From Anaerolineae bacterium (GTDB taxonomy: Bacteria > Chloroflexota > Anaerolineae > Aggregatilineales > Phototrophicaceae), in the NCBI GenBank assembly GCA_020849765.1, contig JADLAY010000079.1, positions 1 to 64,000 of the forward strand: 64,000 nucleotides of DNA. The letters run 5' to 3'. How positions within the stretch are numbered: the stretch's first letter is position 1; every line of letters starts with the position of its first letter. The notes under the pieces were generated by a model, which saw nothing but the letters and a program-made list of their open reading frames with translations, was not told where the DNA came from and did not search any database. The translations under genes and the position numbers were made by a program. Below are positions 59,660 through 64,000 of the stretch, piece by piece.

Positions 59660-59673
59660 GGGTTATCATGGTC
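59660..59673 (+). repeat. GGGTTATCATGGTC element, copy 2
   Basis: Identical 14-base copy of the element at 59072. The promoter candidate TTTACC/TATAGT begins at the next base. Confidence 0.45.
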
Positions 59674-59702
59674 TTTACCTTTTGCACGTCCGTGCGTATA
59701 GT
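59674..59702 (+). promoter_or_regulatory. Candidate promoter of the MFS-HEAT gene
   Basis: TTTACC and TATAGT with a 17-base spacer, about 35 bases before the ATG at 59740. Confidence 0.45.
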
Positions 59703-59739
59703 GCCTTTGAAGCTTGCTTGAAGGACGGCGACGGAATTA

Positions 59740-61968
59740 ATGACGACGACTTTGACCCAGGCGGAAAAGATCCGCCATTTGCACTGGAATACGACGCTCA
59801 ATGGCTTTGGAACCGTCTTTTATCATCTGGTTTATTTCGGCTCCGCCTTCGTCCTCTTCCTGAACGAGCTGGAATTTAGCAGTGGTGACATCGGCTTCTT
59901 GCTCTCGCTGCTGCTTTTCTCCAACGTCATCGCCTTGTTCGTCGCGCCGGTCATCGCGCGCATCGGCTTCAAACGCAGCTTCGTCACCTTCTTTGGCCTG
60001 GGCCGCGTCTTCTCGCTCGGCCTGCTCGCGGTGCCGTGGGTGTTGGAGACGTACGGCGTGCGCGCGACTTTCGTCGTCGTCGCGCTGATCGTGACCGCCT
60101 ACTCGATCTGCAAGGCCATCGGCGAGACGGCCATGTTCCCGTGGTCGCAGGAGTTCATCCCCAACTCGATCCGCGGGCGCTATTCCGCCATCAGCGACAT
60201 CGTCACGCGTTTGGTCGGCATCGCGGCGATCACGTTTGCCGGGGTTGTGCTCGGCCTGTCGAGCGATCTGCATCGCTTCATGATCCTGTTCGTGGTCGGC
60301 ATCGTCGCCGGGAGCATCGCCGTCTGGGCCTCGTCGCGCATCGTCGGCGGTGCGCCGATGCCGCTCTCGGACAAGACCGCGCGCGGGTTGGGGCGCTTCC
60401 GCCTCGTGCTGCGAGACCGCAATTTCGTCTTCTACCTTGTCGCCTTCTGCGTGGTCACTTTCGGCAGCCTGCCGATGTATTCGTTCGTGCCGCTCTACAT
60501 GACCGAAGTCATTGGCCTGAGCGACAGCGCAGCCGTCTCTCTACAAATCGGCACGCTGCTCGGCGGGCTGGCGGCGACCTATCTGCTCGGCTGGGCGGCG
60601 GATCGCTATGGCAGCAAGCCGGTGCTTCTGCTCGGCCTGATCTTGAAGGCGCTGCTGCCGGTCGCCTGGCTGATCATGCCGCGCGAAACCGCGGCCAGCC
60701 TGCCGATTGCAATGGGTATTGCCGCGATCTCCGGCATCGGCGAGGTCGCCTGGGTCAATGGCGCGCTGCGGCTGTTGTTCGTCGGCGTGGTGCCCGCCGA
60801 GTACAAATCGCAGTACATGGCTGTCTATACGGCGACGACGGGCTTCATCGGCGGGCTGGGCTGGCTCGTCGGCGGCTACCTGATCGATGCGTCGGCGGGA
60901 GTCTCCGGTCAGTTCATGTTCCTGATGCTGGATAAGTTCTCGCCGCTCTTCATCATCGGTCTGGCGCTGACGCTCGTCGGGATGGTGCTCTTCCGCCGTG
61001 TGCGCGCGGATAGCGCCGTCAGCCTGGGCGAGTTCGCCGGGATGTTCGTCCACGGCAACCCGATCCTGGCCGTCGGTTCGGTCGCACGTTACTACCGCGC
61101 TCAGGACGAACGCGCATTGATCGCCGTGACCGAGGCGATGAGCCATACCAAAAGCCCGCTGACCGAGGCTGAACTGCTGGCCGCGCTCAAAGATCCGCGC
61201 TTCAACGTCCGCTTCGAGGCCGTCATCTCGATCGCGCGCATGAGTCCGTCGCCGCAGTTGATCGACGCGCTGACCGAGATCCTCGACGGCACCGAGCTCT
61301 CGCTGACCGTGATCGCTGCCTGGGCGTTGGGCCGACTCGGCGATCCAAGCGCGATCCCTGCGCTGCGCCGCGGGCTGCACTCGGAGTACCGTTCGATTCA
61401 GGCCCACTGCGCCCGTGCGCTTGGCACACTCGGCGATAGGGAGAGCATCCCGCTGCTGCGCGAGCGCATGAACGCTGCCACCGATAAAGGCCTGCGCATG
61501 GCCTGCGCCGCCGCGCTCGGCAACCTGGGCGCCAGTGATGCGCTCAGCGACCTGCTCATGATGCTGCAGACGACCGAGAACGAGGGCGCGCGCATGGAAT
61601 TGGCGCTGGCCGTCGCGCGCATCGCCGGGCGCGAGGGGCACTTCATCCGCCTGCTGCGCCGCCTGCGCGAGGATACCGGCACCGGCGCCTACCAGGCGAT
61701 GGTCGCGCTCAAGAAGCGGCTGAGAACGCGTCTCGATCCCGAAGTGCTGGCTTTGGTCGAGCAGTGCGACATGGCCTTCGCCAAGGAGCAGTTCGATCAG
61801 GGCATCAGCGGCCTGAGCCAGATGATCCGCGCGCTGCCGCCGGACACGCACACGGCGACCGGTCGCTTGATCCTGGCGGAATGCGCGGCGCGCCTCGACG
61901 ATTACGGCGACTCACGCCCGGAGTATCTGCTGCTCGCGCTGCACACGCTCTACGTGACCGCGATGTGA
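59740..61968 (+). CDS. MFS transporter fused to HEAT-like repeats
   Basis: A 742-residue protein. Residues 15-425 are a major-facilitator core of about 12 helices, with GWAADRYGSKPVLL as the inter-helix motif. Residues 450-742 are soluble alpha-helical repeats of HEAT/PBS-lyase type (LGRLGDPSAIPALRRGL, ARALGTLGDRESIPLLRERM, ALGNLGASDALSDLLMML). The fusion would place a protein-binding solenoid on the cytosolic side of a transporter. Substrate is unknown. AAGGACGG lies near the ATG. Single-gene unit. Confidence 0.88.
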   Translation: MTTTLTQAEKIRHLHWNTTLNGFGTVFYHLVYFGSAFVLFLNELEFSSGDIGFLLSLLLFSNVIALFVAPVIARIGFKRSFVTFFGLGRVFSLGLLAVPWVLETYGVRATFVVVALIVTAYSICKAIGETAMFPWSQEFIPNSIRGRYSAISDIVTRLVGIAAITFAGVVLGLSSDLHRFMILFVVGIVAGSIAVWASSRIVGGAPMPLSDKTARGLGRFRLVLRDRNFVFYLVAFCVVTFGSLPMYSFVPLYMTEVIGLSDSAAVSLQIGTLLGGLAATYLLGWAADRYGSKPVLLLGLILKALLPVAWLIMPRETAASLPIAMGIAAISGIGEVAWVNGALRLLFVGVVPAEYKSQYMAVYTATTGFIGGLGWLVGGYLIDASAGVSGQFMFLMLDKFSPLFIIGLALTLVGMVLFRRVRADSAVSLGEFAGMFVHGNPILAVGSVARYYRAQDERALIAVTEAMSHTKSPLTEAELLAALKDPRFNVRFEAVISIARMSPSPQLIDALTEILDGTELSLTVIAAWALGRLGDPSAIPALRRGLHSEYRSIQAHCARALGTLGDRESIPLLRERMNAATDKGLRMACAAALGNLGASDALSDLLMMLQTTENEGARMELALAVARIAGREGHFIRLLRRLREDTGTGAYQAMVALKKRLRTRLDPEVLALVEQCDMAFAKEQFDQGISGLSQMIRALPPDTHTATGRLILAECAARLDDYGDSRPEYLLLALHTLYVTAM

Positions 61969-62014
61969 CAGGGCACAGGGAAGCACCAGGCGAAGCGATG
62001 GGCCTAGGCTGTGT

Positions 62015-63073
62015 CTACAAGCTCAATCGCGTGATGTTGGCTGCCTGCTTGCCCTTGCTGCCTTCAAGGAGGTCAAGTTCTACAGTCTCACCTTCATTCA
62101 GTGTGCGATAGCCTGATCCCTTGATCTCCGCATAGTGCGCGAAGATGTCTTCGCCCGTCTCCAACGTGATGAAGCCGTAACCCTTTTCCTGATTGAACCA
62201 CTTGACAATACCGCGCAGCCGCGACGATGCGGATCGCGCAGGCTGCGCCTTGCTCGGCGTCGTGGGTACCGGCGTTACAGGCGGAGTCACAGGCGGGCTT
62301 GGGGGTTTCTGCGCTTCACCGCACAGCGCGCTCAGGTTCTCCGGGTCGTAGTCCGGGAACTGCTGCTGGAAGTTGACGAACTCGCGGCAGCCGAGGGCGC
62401 GTGTTCCGGCGAGCTTGATCAGCGTCGCAATCGGTGCGTATTCGTGCTCGGCCAGGCGCAGGCGGGTCTGCTGCTCCAGCTTCTGCTCGGCTTCGTTGAG
62501 CATGAGCTTGATGATGCGCTGGTCGCTTTCGCTGGCCTCACGCAGTTCCAGCGCCTGCTTGAGCACCAGGATCGCGCCGTCGTAGTCGTCGTCGTTCATG
62601 GCGGTCGCCGCATCGCGCACGGCATCGAGGGCCGTGCGAGCCTTGCCGGGGGCTTCGGCTTCATCCGGCATCGGCGGGGCCACGGGCGTCGAGAGATGGA
62701 TGCGTTCAGCGACGGTGACGGCGTTGAGCAGGACGTAAATGTCCTCCATCCCGGCACTGAGATCGGCATATTGAATGTGACTGAGGGATTCCGGCACGGC
62801 CACGCCACCCTGAATCAGGACGGGGAACAGATGCTTCTCCAGGCGCTGAGCGATGGCGAACTCTTTCTGGCAGTACTCCGACGTGACCGAGGTCTGCGAG
62901 AGCAGGTAAACGAAGCCATCACACCACTGCAAGCGGCGCTGAATCTCACTCCACCAGTGCTGACCGGCAAACAGGCGCTCGTCGTACCAAATTTCGTGCA
63001 CCCCGGATAACCGTTCGACGACGAGCTTGCAGAGGGCTTTATCGACGTGCGCGTAAGAGACAAACAACCGCAT
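62015..63073 (-). CDS. TIR - helical region - cold-shock domain protein
   Basis: About 352 residues from the ATG at 63073 (a TTG at 63100 would add nine). Residues 1-130 are a TIR domain (RLFVSYAHVDKALCKLVVERL; Glu in SEYCQKEFAIAQ at the NADase position). Residues 150-265 are helical (LEQQTRLRLAEHEYAPIATL); a Pro-rich linker (PPVTPPVTPVPTT) leads to a complete cold-shock domain (about 285-352) with RNP-1 KGYGFI and RNP-2 DIFAHY. Cold-shock domains bind single-stranded RNA or DNA, so a nucleic-acid-sensing TIR effector is a plausible inference. Confidence 0.88.
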   Translation of the reverse strand: MRLFVSYAHVDKALCKLVVERLSGVHEIWYDERLFAGQHWWSEIQRRLQWCDGFVYLLSQTSVTSEYCQKEFAIAQRLEKHLFPVLIQGGVAVPESLSHIQYADLSAGMEDIYVLLNAVTVAERIHLSTPVAPPMPDEAEAPGKARTALDAVRDAATAMNDDDYDGAILVLKQALELREASESDQRIIKLMLNEAEQKLEQQTRLRLAEHEYAPIATLIKLAGTRALGCREFVNFQQQFPDYDPENLSALCGEAQKPPSPPVTPPVTPVPTTPSKAQPARSASSRLRGIVKWFNQEKGYGFITLETGEDIFAHYAEIKGSGYRTLNEGETVELDLLEGSKGKQAANITRLSL

Positions 63074-63202
63074 AAGCACCTGACCCAGACGTGGCCGCAA
63101 AGAGACGATGATAACCTAAGGATACCGCGCTATGCAGCAGGACAAGTTTGTATCTTGTAGCGAGGAACATGCATTGGTTATCCCAGGGGCGTCCGGCTGT
63201 GT

Positions 63203-63775
63203 TTACGCCTCGAACACGACGTCGACGTAGACATCGGCCAGCGTCAGCTTGCACCCAACCGACGCAAGCTCAATTGCGCCATTCGCCGCATCCACGACGG
63301 CGATGCGCCAACTGTCATCCGGCTGCCGCGCCCAGTGCTCGATCTGCTGGCGCGTGCTCGAAATGAGCACGTATTCTCGAAATGAGGGGATGGAGCGGTA
63401 ATGATGAAACTTGTCGCCGCGATCGTAGGACTCGGTCGAAGGAGACAGCACCTCGACGATCACAATCGGGTTAAGCAGCGAGGGAGGCTTGTCGTCGTTG
63501 AACTGCCGCTCGCCACAGACGACAGAGATGTCGGGATATGTGTACAACCCCGAACGTGTCTTGACGCGCATGTCCGGTCCATTCACCTTACATGGGCGCC
63601 CTTTGACTTGATTCATCAAGCTGTTGTGCGTATTGCTGAAAATGTCATTGTGCGCAGGTTCTGCTCCCGATCTGGCAGAGACTTCGCCATCGAAGTATTC
63701 GTGCCGAATCTCGCTCTCGCGCTCGAACGCCAGATACTCGTCTACCGTCCACTTGCGCTTGACTTCAACCGCCAT
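63203..63775 (-). CDS. Uma2-family (DUF820) putative endonuclease
   Basis: A 190-residue protein of the Uma2/DUF820 PD-(D/E)XK family: TVDEYLAFERESEIRHEYFDGEV, the acidic YPDISVV (first Asp) and VIVEVLSPSTESYDRG (Glu before the core). These proteins are abundant in Cyanobacteria and Chloroflexota as multi-copy families of unknown role. Catalytic residues look intact. It stands alone between the TIR-CSD gene and a histidine kinase gene end. Confidence 0.85.
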   Translation of the reverse strand: MAVEVKRKWTVDEYLAFERESEIRHEYFDGEVSARSGAEPAHNDIFSNTHNSLMNQVKGRPCKVNGPDMRVKTRSGLYTYPDISVVCGERQFNDDKPPSLLNPIVIVEVLSPSTESYDRGDKFHHYRSIPSFREYVLISSTRQQIEHWARQPDDSWRIAVVDAANGAIELASVGCKLTLADVYVDVVFEA

Positions 63776-63851
63776 TCGCCTGCCCTCACGCTTGCTGTCC
63801 CGATCTTACCATGCTTCCGCTGCCTCGCTCCCACGAATCGATACGCTGCTC

Positions 63852-64000
63852 CTACGCCGGCAGGCGGAAGCGGAAGATCGTCTCGCTTGCTGTCGTCTCG
63901 ACCCATAGATCGCCGCCGTGCAGGCGCACGAGCTGGCGCGCGATGGCGAGGCCGAGGCCGCTGCCGCCGGTATCAGCCTGGCGGGCGCTGTCGGCGCGCC
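63852..64000 (-). CDS. Histidine kinase C-terminus (partial)
   Basis: The last 48 residues of a gene entering from the right. GGSGLGLAIARQLVRLHGG is the G2-box of the HATPase_c domain, ending VET...FRFRLPA. The frame continues past base 63998. Dimerisation and sensor parts are outside the window. Confidence 0.8.
   Translation of the reverse strand, partial: RADSARQADTGGSGLGLAIARQLVRLHGGDLWVETTASETIFRFRLPA

Noticed and set aside
60541..61851. Antisense frame of 436 residues opposite the MFS-HEAT gene
   Set aside because: Shadow composition; the sense frame has clear transporter and HEAT-repeat features.
1..64000. tRNA or rRNA genes, integrases, prophage structural genes
   Set aside because: I looked for CCA-ended cloverleaf sequences, integrase-like proteins and phage proteins and recognised none; a dedicated tRNA search was not possible here.

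Overview
The window is a 64 kb, high-GC (roughly 60-65% by eye) bacterial chromosome segment, most likely from a Chloroflexota member of the Anaerolineae type. The support is circumstantial: secreted proteins with Thr/Pro-rich linkers and simple N-terminal signal peptides, several TIR-TPR proteins, a roadblock/V4R pair, a crtI-crtB pair, and IS200-like REP repeats. No rRNA, tRNA, CRISPR array, prophage or integrase was recognised. The high GC content opens very long antisense reading frames, which are not annotated here.

Layout. 1-6 kb: end of an aminoglycoside-adenylyltransferase-like gene, then a leftward sugar ABC transporter of the YtfQ-YtfR-YtfT-YjfF type with a LacI-type operator candidate far upstream. 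6-12 kb: central carbon metabolism, with GTP-dependent PEP carboxykinase, a citrate synthase carrying an N-terminal MerR-like helix-turn-helix, and, divergently, a protein resembling Re-citrate synthase; then a lone Flp pilin. 12-24 kb: secreted fasciclin, GH13 and glutamine cyclotransferase proteins, an M42 hydrolase of the NAGGN type, and a 1399-residue YfhO-flippase fusion. 24-29 kb: a MacB-like ABC module in which a secreted IPT/CARDB-type protein sits between ATPase and permease, followed by a frameshifted REP-associated transposase carrying a REP inside its own reading frame. 29-38 kb: a subtilase, crtI-crtB behind a perfect palindrome, an FmdB zinc ribbon, PA14/SH3, DUF4342 and alpha/beta-hydrolase proteins.

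38-44 kb is a signalling and nitrogen-oxide region: roadblock, V4R and Crp/Fnr regulators, then ferredoxin, a three-cupredoxin NirK-type nitrite reductase, DUF2249 and cupin genes behind a dyad with FNR-box geometry. 44-54 kb holds a TIR-membrane-FGE protein, a truncated PIN gene with its antitoxin-like partner, a glycine-rich surface protein, a GT39-like enzyme and three cohesin/dockerin-like surface proteins.

54-64 kb is the most unusual part: three TIR-TPR genes, two of them a tandem duplication that left a fragment of the adjacent SDR gene at the junction, then a MFS-HEAT fusion, a TIR protein ending in a cold-shock domain, a Uma2 nuclease and the end of a histidine kinase. With the TIR-FGE gene, five TIR proteins lie within 19 kb, joined to three kinds of partner domain (TPR, FGE fold, cold-shock). 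They could be a family of NAD-cleaving or signalling effectors with different sensors; that function is inferred, not shown.
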